From the NCBI RefSeq assembly GCF_000472385.1, contig NZ_AWZU01000015.1, positions 1 to 64,000 on the forward strand: 64,000 bases of DNA, written 5' to 3'. Position numbers and translations under genes: made by a program. This document shows, one piece after another, positions 17,565-26,175 of the stretch. The stretch's first letter is position 1. The number at the start of each line of letters is the position of its first letter. Source of the stretch: Bradyrhizobium sp. ARR65 (lineage in GTDB: Bacteria > Pseudomonadota > Alphaproteobacteria > Rhizobiales > Xanthobacteraceae). The notes beneath the pieces are model-generated. The model was not told the DNA's origin. It saw nothing but the letters and a program-made list of their open reading frames with translations, and ran no database searches.

Positions 17565-17570
17565 AGACAA

Positions 17571-19166
17571 CTATGAAGCGCGTTCGCGCAGCTTGAACCT
17601 TTGAATCTTCCCCGTCGCCGTCTTGGGCAGGCTCTCCACCACCTCGATCCAGCGCGGATACTTCCACGCCCCGATCTTCTGCTTCACGTGCTCCTTGAGC
17701 ACCTCGTCCAATCTGTCGCGCGCCGCATCGGCGCGGAGCACGATGAAGGCCTTGGGCTTCAGCAGTCCCTCCGGATCAGCCTCGGGCACAACGGCCGCTT
17801 CGAGCACGGCGGGATGGGTGATCAGCGCGCTTTCGACCTCGAACGGAGAGACCCAGATGCCGGAGACCTTGAACATGTCATCCGAGCGGCCACAGAAGGT
17901 GTAACGGCCCTCCGCATCGCGAATGTATTTGTCGCCGGTGCGCGTCCAATAGCCTTCGAAGGTGCAGCGGCTCTTATGACGCTGATTCCAGTAGCCCTCG
18001 CCGGCGGACGGCGCGTGAACCAGCATCTCGCCGACCTCGCCATCGGCAACGTCCTCTCCGGCTTCATTGACCAGTCGCACCTTGTAGCCGGGCACCGGGC
18101 GGCCGGATGAGCCGTATTTGATGTCGCCGGGCGCGTTGGAGAGAAAGATGTGCAGCAGCTCGGTCGAGCCGACGCCGTCGAGAATGTCGACGTTAAAGCG
18201 CGCACGCCAGGCATTGCCGACAGATTCGGGCAGCGCCTCGCCGGCGGACGTGCAGACGCGCAAGCGGCTGCCGCAATGCTCCTGTTTCAGCGACTCATCG
18301 TTGAGCATCGACGCGAACAGCGTCGGAACGCCGTAGAAGATGGTCGGGTTGTACTTGTTCATCAGCCTGAACATCAGCGCCGGCGTCGGCCGCTCAGGAT
18401 TGAGGACGGTGGTGGCGCCGACCGACAGCGGAAAGGTCAGCGCGTTGCCGAGGCCATAGGCGAAGAACAGTTTTGCCGCCGACAGGCAGACATCGTCCTC
18501 GCGAATGCCGAGCACCTGCCTTGCATAGGTGTTCGCGGTGGCCTCCAGATTGGCGTGCAGGTGCCGCACGCCCTTAGGGCTCCCGGTCGAGCCGGAGGAA
18601 TAGAGCCAGAACGCCGGCTCGTCCGCATGGGTGGCGACCGTGGCGAAGCTGTCGCTTTCGCGCGCCAGCTCTTCCGCAAGCTTCTTGTGGCCGAACGCAT
18701 TGTTGCCGCAGACGACCACATGCTCCAGGTCCGGCATGCGGCCGACGATATCCTTCACCACGGGATAGAGCGCCTCGGAGACGAACAGCACGCGCGCACG
18801 GCAATCCGCCAGCACATAGGCATATTGCTCGGCCGTCAGTAGCGTGTTGAGCGGCACCGGCACCACGCCGGCCCGCAACGCGCCAAGAAACACGATCGGG
18901 AAATGGACCGTATCCAGCATGATCATGGCGACGCGCTCTTCGCGGCGCACGGAAAGCCGGCGCAAGAGGTTGGCGAGCTTGCGCGTCTGCCGCTGCAATT
19001 CGCCGTAGGTCAACTCCGAAATGGTGTCGGTATAGGCGAGCTTGTTGCCGCGCCCTTGCTCGACGTTGCGGTCGAGCAAAAAACTCACTGCATTGTAGGA
19101 ACCGTTCGAATCAGACGAACTAGACCCAGAGCTGGTGTCGTGTTCTGAGGCGGCCAAGCGTGCCAT
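17571..19166 (-). CDS. bclA: Benzoate-CoA ligase
   Basis: Activates benzoate to benzoyl-CoA with ATP, the entry step of the box pathway. 531 residues with the adenylate-forming motifs: P-loop LYSSGSTGSPKGV, DGVGSTELLHIFLSN (aromatic acid pocket and A5), GYWTRTGDKY, the hinge GRSDDMFKVSG and the C-terminal catalytic Lys in PKTATGKIQRFKLR. The stretch YNAVSFLLDRNVEQGRGNKLAY is typical of benzoate-CoA ligases. ATG at 19166 with GGGAGGGACGTC upstream is preferred to an in-frame ATG 15 codons earlier, which would overlap the probable operator. Divergent from boxR. Confidence 0.95.
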   Translation of the reverse strand: MARLAASEHDTSSGSSSSDSNGSYNAVSFLLDRNVEQGRGNKLAYTDTISELTYGELQRQTRKLANLLRRLSVRREERVAMIMLDTVHFPIVFLGALRAGVVPVPLNTLLTAEQYAYVLADCRARVLFVSEALYPVVKDIVGRMPDLEHVVVCGNNAFGHKKLAEELARESDSFATVATHADEPAFWLYSSGSTGSPKGVRHLHANLEATANTYARQVLGIREDDVCLSAAKLFFAYGLGNALTFPLSVGATTVLNPERPTPALMFRLMNKYNPTIFYGVPTLFASMLNDESLKQEHCGSRLRVCTSAGEALPESVGNAWRARFNVDILDGVGSTELLHIFLSNAPGDIKYGSSGRPVPGYKVRLVNEAGEDVADGEVGEMLVHAPSAGEGYWNQRHKSRCTFEGYWTRTGDKYIRDAEGRYTFCGRSDDMFKVSGIWVSPFEVESALITHPAVLEAAVVPEADPEGLLKPKAFIVLRADAARDRLDEVLKEHVKQKIGAWKYPRWIEVVESLPKTATGKIQRFKLRERAS

Positions 19167-19184
19167 GACGTCCCTCCCCGGCCT

Positions 19185-19198
19185 TGAATTATAATGCA
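19185..19198. promoter_or_regulatory. Degenerate BoxR-type operator between bclA and boxR
   Basis: TGAATTATAATGCA: one perfect TGCA and one TGAA separated by six bases, with spacer TTATAA against CTATAA in the boxC site. The shared TATAATGCAT suggests the same protein binds both. It lies 19 bp from the bclA start and 78 bp from the boxR start, so it could control both directions. Confidence 0.65.
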
Positions 19199-19275
19199 TA
19201 GAGAAAGCCACCCGCCGCGCTTGCTGTCAATCCTTATCGGCACTATCCTTCCTGAGTTGCGGTCCCAGTCCGACG

Positions 19276-20181
19276 ATGAGTGACGAATCCGATCCGGAGA
19301 AAGCCTTCCTCGAACAGCTCGGTCAGCGCGTGCGCACCATGCGCGCGCTGCGCGGGATGTCGCGCAAGGTGCTCGCCAAGGTTTCAGGAATTTCGGAGCG
19401 CTATATCGCCCAGCTTGAAAGCGGCAAGGGCAATGTCTCGATCGTGCTGTTGCGCCGCGTTTCCAACGCCATGGGCGCGCATTTGGAGGACCTGATTCCC
19501 TCGGCCGATCCGGCGCCGGACTGGCAGGTGATCCGCGATCTCCTGCGCAAAGCTTCGCCGGGCCAAATCGCACAGGCGAAGGACGTGCTCACCGGCGGCA
19601 GCGGCGCGGCGCACCGGCCGTCATTCTCCGGCATCGCACTGATCGGCCTGCGCGGCGCCGGTAAATCGACCCTCGGCAGGATGCTCGCAAAAAAGATCGG
19701 CTGGAATTTTGTCGAGCTGAACAAGGAGATCGAGCGCGAGAACGGCCTGTCGGTGGCCGAGATCATCGCGCTCTACGGCCAGGAAGGCTTTCGACGCCTG
19801 GAGCAGACCGCGCTTCAGCACCTGCTCGCGCGCGGCGAGCCGATGGTGCTGGCGACCGGCGGCGGCATCGTTTCGGAGCCCCTGACGTTCGACCTCATCC
19901 TGTCGTCCTTCTACACGGTCTGGCTGAAGGCCGAGCCGGAAGAGCATATGGGCCGCGTGCGCAAGCAGGGTGATCTGCGCCCCATGGCCGACGATCGCTC
20001 GGCCATGGCGGAGTTGCGCAACATCTTGCGGAGCCGCGAGCCGCTCTACGCGCGCGCCGCCGCCGTGGTCGACACCGCAGGGCTCTCCGTCGACGCCGCG
20101 GCGGCGAAGCTGATCGACACCGTACGTCCCGTGCTGCAGAACCAGGCCCGCGCGTTCGGGCTGCAAACGGTTGCGGTGTAG
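19276..20181 (+). CDS. boxR: Transcriptional regulator BoxR (XRE HTH fused to shikimate-kinase-like domain)
   Basis: Repressor of aerobic benzoate genes that responds to benzoyl-CoA. 301 residues: an XRE-type HTH at about 13-72 (GQRVRTMRALRGMSRKVLAKVSGISERYIAQLESG), a short linker, then a shikimate-kinase-like domain with Walker A GLRGAGKST (124-132), and LATGGGIVSE near 195 matching the shikimate kinase GGG motif. The fusion is diagnostic of BzdR/BoxR proteins, in which the kinase fold serves as effector-binding domain. Divergent from benzoate-CoA ligase and beside TGCA-type operators. Confidence 0.95.
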   Translation: MSDESDPEKAFLEQLGQRVRTMRALRGMSRKVLAKVSGISERYIAQLESGKGNVSIVLLRRVSNAMGAHLEDLIPSADPAPDWQVIRDLLRKASPGQIAQAKDVLTGGSGAAHRPSFSGIALIGLRGAGKSTLGRMLAKKIGWNFVELNKEIERENGLSVAEIIALYGQEGFRRLEQTALQHLLARGEPMVLATGGGIVSEPLTFDLILSSFYTVWLKAEPEEHMGRVRKQGDLRPMADDRSAMAELRNILRSREPLYARAAAVVDTAGLSVDAAAAKLIDTVRPVLQNQARAFGLQTVAV

Positions 20182-20199
20182 CAGAATGCTGCGCTTGCA

Positions 20200-20985
20200 T
20201 CACAACAACTGCGAGCGCACCGACTCCGCGCCTTCGCGCAGCAGCGGCAGGAAACGCTCGATCATCTCGTTGGTCGAGATACGATCGACATGCGCGCCGA
20301 TGTTGATCGCGGCGATGATGACGTTGTCGTAGCGGCGCACGGGGACCGAGATCGAGCGGAAATGCGGCTCGGCCTCGCGGTCGACTAGCGAATAACCTTG
20401 CGCGCGGTCCCTGATGATCGACGCCAGCACGCGATCGGGATCAGTGACGGTCTGCGGCGTCATCACCTGGCGCGGCATTGCGCGGAGCTTGGCGGCGAGT
20501 TCATCGTCGCCGAACTGGCCGAGCATCGCGCGCCCCACTGAAGTGCAGAACGCCGGCAGGCGATAGCCGATATCGATGCCGCCGGAAAACACCCGCGTCG
20601 GGCTCGAGCGCGCGATGAACACGACCTCATTACGATCGAGCACGGCGAGCGAGCTGATCTCCTGCGCGCTGCTCGCGACGCGGTCTAGCACCGGCTGCAA
20701 CACGGTCGCGAGCTGGCTGGAGCGCAAATACGAGGCGGCCAAGGTCAGGACATGCGGCGTCAGCGTGAAGAGCTTGCCGTCGGAGGCGACATAGCCGCCG
20801 CGCTCCAGCGTGAAGAGAATGCGGCGGGCGGTGGCGCGCGGCAGTTCGGCGGAGCGGGCAAGATCGCTCAAGGTCATCGGCTCACGTGAAGCGGCAAAGC
20901 CCTGCAGCAGGCGCAGGCCACGATCCAGACTCTCGACAAAGTCGGTGGCGCGCTCCTCCCGGCTCTCGCGCTTCAGCTTCGGCAT
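20200..20985 (-). CDS. IclR family transcriptional regulator
   Basis: 261 residues: winged HTH at about 15-75 (DFVESLDRGLRLLQGFAASREPMTLSDLARSAELPRATARRILFTLERGGYV) and the IclR effector domain (about 80-258) with VGRAMLGQF and GYSLVDREAEPHFRSISVPVR. The spacing fits the PcaR/PcaU/PobR subgroup that controls aromatic catabolism. Divergent from the Rieske oxygenase gene with a 129-bp shared region containing GTTC/GAAC repeats, so it probably controls that operon. The ATG at 20985 is used; the frame continues upstream into the oxygenase gene without meaning. Confidence 0.93.
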   Translation of the reverse strand: MPKLKRESREERATDFVESLDRGLRLLQGFAASREPMTLSDLARSAELPRATARRILFTLERGGYVASDGKLFTLTPHVLTLAASYLRSSQLATVLQPVLDRVASSAQEISSLAVLDRNEVVFIARSSPTRVFSGGIDIGYRLPAFCTSVGRAMLGQFGDDELAAKLRAMPRQVMTPQTVTDPDRVLASIIRDRAQGYSLVDREAEPHFRSISVPVRRYDNVIIAAINIGAHVDRISTNEMIERFLPLLREGAESVRSQLL

Positions 20986-21056
20986 GATTCTCGATCTCTC
21001 CGTGCTGCCAAAAAGAGCTTGCTGCCCTTCAGATTCATGGCATAATTTGACCATTC

Positions 21057-21080
21057 GTTCAATAGGCGAACAAAACGAAC
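21057..21080. promoter_or_regulatory. Probable IclR-family operator (inverted plus direct repeat)
   Basis: GTTCAATAGGCGAAC (21057-21071) is an inverted repeat GTTC-N7-GAAC, followed by a third copy CGAAC ending at 21080, about one helical turn on. A palindrome plus one direct repeat is the layout reported for PcaU-type IclR regulators. TTGACC (21047-21052) and TATAAG (21081-21086) lie on either side. Confidence 0.6.
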
Positions 21081-21114
21081 TATAAGCCCGCCAAGCCGTG
21101 AGAGGTGACGCGCC

Positions 21115-22470
21115 ATGATGAGCCAGGAGCAGAACGACCTGATCACCCGCATCGGGCCAAAAGACCCCTGTGGCAGACTGATGCGGAAGTACTGGCAACC
21201 GGCGGCCTTGGTGGACGAACTGCAGGGCGCGCGCCCCGTACGCCCGGTCAAACTGCTCGGCGAAAACCTGGTGCTGTTTCGCGACGAGCACGGCCGCTAC
21301 GGCCTGATCGAGCGCCATTGTGCCCATCGCGGCGCCGATCTCGCCTTCGGCCGGCTCGAGCACGGCGGCTTGCGCTGCGCGTTCCATGGCTGGCTGTTCG
21401 ATGTGTCAGGCCAATGCCTGGAAACGCCGGCCGAGCCGAAGGGCTCCAATCTCTGCAGGAACATCAGGCAGCGCGCTTATGCCGTGGTGGAGAAGAGCGG
21501 CATTCTCTGGGCTTATCTCGGCGAAGGTGAACCGCCGGCCTTTGCCGAGATCGACTGCTTCGTCGCGCCCGAGAGCCACACCTTCGCGTTCAAGGGCCAT
21601 ATGAACTGCAATTGGCTGCAGGCGCTGGAAGTCGGCATCGATCCGAGCCACGCCTCCTATCTACACCGCTTCTTCGAGGACGAGGACACCTCGACCGCTT
21701 ACGGCAAGCAATTCCGCGGCGCATCCGCCGGCAGCGACATGCCGATGACAAAGATCCTGCGCGAATATGATCGTCCGATCATCAATGTCGAACAGACCGA
21801 ATACGGTCTGCGCCTGATCGCGCTGCGCGAGCTCGATGCAGAGCGCACGCATGTGCGCGTCACCAACCAGCTTTTCCCGCATGGCTTCGTCATTCCCATG
21901 AGCACGGAGATGACGATCACGCAGTGGCACGTGCCGATCGATGACGAGAACTGCTACTGGTATGCGATCTTCACCTCCTACACGACGCCGGTCGACAAGA
22001 AGAAGATGCGCGAGCAGCGGCTCGAACTTTATGAGCTGCCGGACTACAAATCGCGCAAGAACAAGTCGAACGACTACGGCTTCGATGCGCAGGAGCAGTT
22101 GCGTTCGACCTATACCGGCATGGGCGCCGACATCAACGTGCACGACCAGTGGGCGGTGGAATCGATGGGACCGATCCAGGACCGCACCAAGGAGCATCTC
22201 GGCCAGAGCGATAAGGCGATCGTGCAATATCGCCGCCTGCTGCGGCAGGAGATCGAAAAGGTCGCCTCCGGCGAGCCGCCGATGCTGTTCCTGGACGCGA
22301 GCAACGCGCGTAGCATCCAGGGGCCTGCGACCATGGACGGCATCGGGCCGACCCAGGGCTGGGAGACGTTCTGGATGGAAGTCGATGTGAAACGGCGCCG
22401 CGGCGCGCCATGGGTGGCGCCGGTGCCGGAGGAGATCGCGGCGAAGGTTCACCTCTCGGCGGCGGAGTGA
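21115..22470 (+). CDS. Rieske [2Fe-2S] ring-hydroxylating oxygenase, large subunit
   Basis: 451 residues. Rieske cluster ligands C69-x-H71 and C88-x2-H91 (HCAHRGADLAFGRL...CAFHGW), and the mononuclear iron site in EVGIDPSHASYLHR (D-x2-H-x4-H). The N-terminal DPCGRLMRKYWQPAAL and the length resemble phthalate 4,5-dioxygenase/3-chlorobenzoate dioxygenase-like enzymes (group I, no beta subunit). No reductase or ferredoxin gene is nearby, so electrons must come from elsewhere. Start could be either of two consecutive ATGs (21115 or 21118). Next on the same strand is a glutamine-synthetase-like gene. The substrate is unknown. Confidence 0.92.
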   Translation: MMSQEQNDLITRIGPKDPCGRLMRKYWQPAALVDELQGARPVRPVKLLGENLVLFRDEHGRYGLIERHCAHRGADLAFGRLEHGGLRCAFHGWLFDVSGQCLETPAEPKGSNLCRNIRQRAYAVVEKSGILWAYLGEGEPPAFAEIDCFVAPESHTFAFKGHMNCNWLQALEVGIDPSHASYLHRFFEDEDTSTAYGKQFRGASAGSDMPMTKILREYDRPIINVEQTEYGLRLIALRELDAERTHVRVTNQLFPHGFVIPMSTEMTITQWHVPIDDENCYWYAIFTSYTTPVDKKKMREQRLELYELPDYKSRKNKSNDYGFDAQEQLRSTYTGMGADINVHDQWAVESMGPIQDRTKEHLGQSDKAIVQYRRLLRQEIEKVASGEPPMLFLDASNARSIQGPATMDGIGPTQGWETFWMEVDVKRRRGAPWVAPVPEEIAAKVHLSAAE

Positions 22471-22481
22471 AAATGCCTCCC

Positions 22482-22576
22482 CCGTCAATTGCGAGCGAAG
22501 CGAAGCAATCCAGAAATCCATCCGCGGAGAAATTCTGGGTTACTTCGTCGCTTTGCTCCTCGCAATGCAATGACGG
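22482..22576. repeat. Palindromic element between the oxygenase and the GS-like gene
   Basis: Left end CCGTCAATTGCGAGCGAAGCG and right end CTCGCAATGCAATGACGG face each other, with inner CAATCCAGAA / TTCTGGGTT arms. Same family as the elements at 58680-58836 and 63379-63496 (core GTCATTGCGAG...GAAGCAATCC). Confidence 0.8.
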
Positions 22577-22627
22577 CATGCGTGGCGGCATTCATTGCTT
22601 CGCATCAACCACCAAAGGAGTAACGGA

Positions 22628-24064
22628 GTGACTTTCGTCGCGCGGCACGCGCTCTGGTCGGACGAGCAGCAGGAAGCGGCGAAGCGCTTGCGCCGTGTCG
22701 TCGAGGAGCAAAAGTTAGAGACCATCCGCCTCTCCTTTCCCGACCAGCACGGCATCCTGCGTGGCAAGACGCTGGTCGCGGCGGAAGCGCTTGGCTCGCT
22801 GGAAAGCGGCTGCAGCATCACCACCACCATGCTGGCGAAGGATACGTCGCACCGCACGGTGTTTCCGGTGTTCACATCAGGCGGCGGCTTCGGCATGAAG
22901 GAGATGGAAGGCGCCGCCGATATCTTGATGGTGCCCGACCCCACGACATTTCGCGTGCTGCCATGGGCGCCGGCCACGGGCTGGCTGCTGTGCGACATCT
23001 ATTTCGCCGACGGGCGGCCGGTTCCGTTTGCGACGCGCCAGCTCTTTCGCGGGGTGCTCGACCAGTTGGGTACGCGCGGCTACGATTTTGTCGCGGGACT
23101 GGAGGTCGAATTTCACCTCTTCAAGCTCGAGGACGCGCGCATGGCGCCCGAGGACGCCGGTCAACCGGGGCAGCCACCGTCCGTCAGCCTGCTCTCGCAG
23201 GGCTATCAGTATCTCACCGAGCAGCGTTATGACCTGATGGAGCCGGCTCTTGAGATCATCCGGCGCGATGTCATGGCGCTTGGCCTGCCGCTGCGCTCGG
23301 TGGAGGTCGAGTTCGGCCCGAGCCAGTGCGAGTTCACCTTCGCGCCGAGAAAGGGGCTCGCGCCCGCGGACAACATGGTGCTGTTCCGCTCGGCCGTGAA
23401 ACAGATCGCGCGCCGCCATGGCTATCACGCCACCTTCATGTGCCGGCCCAAGCTGCCGAATGTGTTCGCTTCCGGTTGGCACCTGCACCAGTCGATCGCA
23501 GCAACCGGCAGCGGCGAGAACATTTTCATGGCCAAGGAAGACGGCGAGCCGCTGTCCGTGTTCGGCCGGTACTATCTCGCGGGGTTGTTGCAGCATGCGC
23601 GGGCTTCAGCCGTGTTCTCGACGCCGACCATCAACGGCTACAAGCGCTACCGCTCCTACTCGCTGGCGCCGGATCGCGCGATCTGGGGCCGCGACAATCG
23701 CGGGGTGATGATCCGCGTGCTCGGTGGGCCCGGCGATACCGCGACGCGGCTGGAGAACCGGATTGGCGAGCCGGCCGCCAACCCCTATCTCTACATGGCC
23801 TCGCAGATCCTCGCAGCCCTCGACGGCGTCGACCGCAAGCTCACTCCGCCTCCCTCCGCCGATACGCCCTACGAGGCCAAGGCGGAGTTCTTGCCGAAAT
23901 CGCTGCGCGAGGCAGTGTTCGCGCTGCAGGAGGACAGCTTCTTCCGCAACGCATTCGGCGCGGAGTTCGTGGACTATTACGTCCACATCAAGAACGCGGA
24001 GATCGAGCGCTACCAGGCGGAAGTGTCCGACTGGGAGCATCGTGAGTATTTTGAGATGTTCTGA
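22628..24064 (+). CDS. Glutamine synthetase-like ligase (gamma-glutamyl-amine synthetase type)
   Basis: 478 residues with the GS catalytic fold: metal ligands in AGLEVEFHLF and VEVEFGPSQCEFTF, the His-containing GWHLHQS, the Arg-rich NGYKRYRSYSLAP and ENRIGEPAANPYLYMA. It differs from GlnA by missing the usual Tyr adenylylation stretch and by an N-terminal RLSFPDQHGILRGK segment, as in GlnT/PuuA-like proteins that join glutamate to amines. GTG at 22628 is chosen because AAAGGAG lies 7 bp upstream; an in-frame TTG further upstream has no such site. Placed after a Rieske oxygenase, which recalls aniline-degradation loci where a GS-like enzyme makes gamma-glutamylanilide. Confidence 0.9.
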   Translation: MTFVARHALWSDEQQEAAKRLRRVVEEQKLETIRLSFPDQHGILRGKTLVAAEALGSLESGCSITTTMLAKDTSHRTVFPVFTSGGGFGMKEMEGAADILMVPDPTTFRVLPWAPATGWLLCDIYFADGRPVPFATRQLFRGVLDQLGTRGYDFVAGLEVEFHLFKLEDARMAPEDAGQPGQPPSVSLLSQGYQYLTEQRYDLMEPALEIIRRDVMALGLPLRSVEVEFGPSQCEFTFAPRKGLAPADNMVLFRSAVKQIARRHGYHATFMCRPKLPNVFASGWHLHQSIAATGSGENIFMAKEDGEPLSVFGRYYLAGLLQHARASAVFSTPTINGYKRYRSYSLAPDRAIWGRDNRGVMIRVLGGPGDTATRLENRIGEPAANPYLYMASQILAALDGVDRKLTPPPSADTPYEAKAEFLPKSLREAVFALQEDSFFRNAFGAEFVDYYVHIKNAEIERYQAEVSDWEHREYFEMF

Positions 24065-24155
24065 GGCACTCGGCCGATTTGGCGCTGGTCTGGATCTCGC
24101 GCCTCAGAATAAGGGTCTGGGATGAACGCCCGCTTCCGTCCAAAGCAGCCCGGCT

Positions 24156-24881
24156 CTACCGCCCGAAATTCACCGGCGCGATGTAGACGTCCTGCTCGCC
24201 CGGCTTGGCAGCGGGAAATGCCGGGAAGGGACTGGCGCGATGCAGAATGGCGATGGCCTCCTGATCCAGCACGCTGCTGCCGGATGATTTCGTCACCTCG
24301 CTCCTCAGCACTTGGCCACTCCGATCCAGCACGAAGCGCACCACCGCGGTACCGGCGGCGCCGTGCGCCGCTGCCGGATAGCGCTTGAAGCGCTGTAGAT
24401 GGCCAAATACCAGGGCGTTGTACTTGTTCGATGCGGCCTGACTGAACTGCCCCATATGTTCGGTCTTCGGTGGCGCCCGCGTCTCCGGTGCGGGCGGTGT
24501 ATATTCCTGCTTCGGCTTTTCAACTTCCTTGGGCTGTTCGGTCGGCAGCGTGACCTCGGCCTGCTGTTGCGGTGGCGGCGGCTGCACCACCGGCTCGATC
24601 GGCTTATCCTCGACCTTGGGCTGCTCCTTCGGCTGCTCCTCGGCTTGCTGCATGGTCGGACCGACCGCGATGTCCTGGTCCTGGATCTCGGGCGAACTCG
24701 CGTCGACCGGCGCGAGCGACACGGCAATGGCCGGAAGGATATTCGGTTCCGGCGCTTGGTGCACGTACCACAGCGCAATCGACGCGATGATCCCCGCATG
24801 CGCGGCGATAATCACCATCGCGGCGAGTATCCAGCGGGAAAAGCCGGGCCGTTCCGGAATATGCAGCGCGAACGCATTCAT
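24156..24881 (-). CDS. tonB: Energy transducer TonB
   Basis: 241 residues. One N-terminal membrane anchor (about 17-40, ILAAMVIIAAHAGIIASIALW), a Pro/Glu/Lys/Gln-rich periplasmic spacer (about 70-145), and the C-terminal TonB domain (about 150-238) with FKRYPAAAHGAAGTAVVRFVLDRSGQV and the YP motif. Spans from the inner membrane to TonB-dependent receptors and passes on proton-motive energy collected by ExbB/ExbD. The start overlaps the exbD stop by 4 bp. Its own receptor gene is two genes upstream. Confidence 0.95.
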   Translation of the reverse strand: MNAFALHIPERPGFSRWILAAMVIIAAHAGIIASIALWYVHQAPEPNILPAIAVSLAPVDASSPEIQDQDIAVGPTMQQAEEQPKEQPKVEDKPIEPVVQPPPPQQQAEVTLPTEQPKEVEKPKQEYTPPAPETRAPPKTEHMGQFSQAASNKYNALVFGHLQRFKRYPAAAHGAAGTAVVRFVLDRSGQVLRSEVTKSSGSSVLDQEAIAILHRASPFPAFPAAKPGEQDVYIAPVNFGR

Positions 24882-25309
24882 GGTTTCGTCGCCGGTGCTT
24901 CCAGCCCGACCAGGGCGAGCTTGAGATAGCCGTTGTCGCGCAGAACGTTCATCACGCCCATCAGATCGCCATAGCTCAGCGCCTTGTCGGCGCGGATGAA
25001 GATCGTTTCATCCTTGTGGCTGTTGGTTGCGGTATCCAGCGCGCCCGCCAATTCCTCGCGTGTGACGGTCGTTTCGCCGATCGCGATGGTCGCGTCCGGC
25101 TTGATGGTGACGAACACGGGCTTGTCGGGGCGCGGCTGCTCGGGCGCGGTGCTCGCCGGCAGATTGACCCCGATATCGACGGTGGCAAGCGGCGCCGCCA
25201 CCATGAAGATGATGAGCAGCACCAGGATGACGTCGATGAACGGGGTGACGTTGATCTCGTGCTGGACCTCGAAATCGTCGCCCGAAGATGAACCAAGTCG
25301 CAGCGCCAT
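24878..25309 (-). CDS. exbD: Biopolymer transport protein ExbD
   Basis: 143 residues: a single membrane span (about 22-42, VTPFIDVILVLLIIFMVAAPL) containing the essential Asp of the family (D25 region, PFIDVILVLL) and a periplasmic C-terminal domain. Works with ExbB as the proton channel energising TonB. The start is 4 bp beyond the exbB stop. Confidence 0.96.
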   Translation of the reverse strand: MALRLGSSSGDDFEVQHEINVTPFIDVILVLLIIFMVAAPLATVDIGVNLPASTAPEQPRPDKPVFVTIKPDATIAIGETTVTREELAGALDTATNSHKDETIFIRADKALSYGDLMGVMNVLRDNGYLKLALVGLEAPATKP

Positions 25310-25313
25310 GGCC

Positions 25314-26135
25314 CTACTCCGCCGCCCGCGGCAGCGTCGCCGCTGTCATCCGATAGCCGCGGCTGATCATCAACAGGAGCTGTGCGGAAGCATCGGTCAG
25401 CAGCGTCTTGTAGCCGCTGATGACGCGGGCGAGATGGTTGTAGATCACGACCGCGGGAATCGCGGCGACGAGCCCGATGGCCGTGGTCAGCAGGGCTTCG
25501 GCGATGCCGGGCGCCACCACCGCAAGATTGGTGGTGTGGGCTTCCGAGATGCCGATGAAGGAATTCATGATCCCCCACACGGTGCCGAACAGGCCGACGA
25601 ACGGCGCGGTGGCGCCGATCGTGGCGAGGATCCCGATGCCGTGGGAGACCTGCCGGACCATCGCCGCCTCCACGCGCTCGAGGCGCAAGGCGACGCGCTC
25701 CTTAAAGCCGTCATCGATGATGCCGTCGGAGAGTTCGGCTTCCTTGGCGACCGAAAGGATCAACTGGGCCACCGCGTCGCGCTCGCCCTTGCACGCGTGA
25801 ACGGCATCGGCCAGATGCCGGCCGCTTTCCAGCATCTTCATCCGCCGCCGCGCGCGGCTTTTTGCAACGCGCAGTTCGATGCTCTTGGCGAGCCAGATCG
25901 TCCAGGTCGCGAGCGAGGCGATGGCGAGCCCGATCATGACCGCCTTCACCACGATGTCCGCGTTCAGGAACATGCCCCACGGCGAGAGATTCCGCGGCAG
26001 CAGGGGATTTGCGGCGTCACCTTGCGCCAGCGCGGCGCTCGACATCGCGAGCGGTGCGACGCTCGCGATGATCAGCGTGACGATGCGGGCGAACTTTCGT
26101 GAAGCCGCCGGCAGTTCAGGAGAAGGGTAATGCAT
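25314..26135 (-). CDS. exbB: Biopolymer transport protein ExbB (tonB-system)
   Basis: 273 residues. Signal-like hydrophobic N-terminus (residues 14-38, ending SSAALAQG), then three membrane spans and the MotA/TolQ/ExbB channel region GILATIGATAPFVGLFGTVWGIMNSFIGI, characteristic of ExbB. The N-terminal extension with cleavable signal marks the longer alphaproteobacterial ExbB type. ATG at 26135 (MHYPSPELP) has AGGAGAAGGG-like composition on the other side of the region and sits 41 bp after the receptor stop; an open frame further upstream lies within the receptor gene and is not used. Confidence 0.94.
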   Translation of the reverse strand: MHYPSPELPAASRKFARIVTLIIASVAPLAMSSAALAQGDAANPLLPRNLSPWGMFLNADIVVKAVMIGLAIASLATWTIWLAKSIELRVAKSRARRRMKMLESGRHLADAVHACKGERDAVAQLILSVAKEAELSDGIIDDGFKERVALRLERVEAAMVRQVSHGIGILATIGATAPFVGLFGTVWGIMNSFIGISEAHTTNLAVVAPGIAEALLTTAIGLVAAIPAVVIYNHLARVISGYKTLLTDASAQLLLMISRGYRMTAATLPRAAE

Positions 26136-26175
26136 CTGCCTCTCGTTTTTCCGTTGTCGTTTGCATTGCCCCCAC

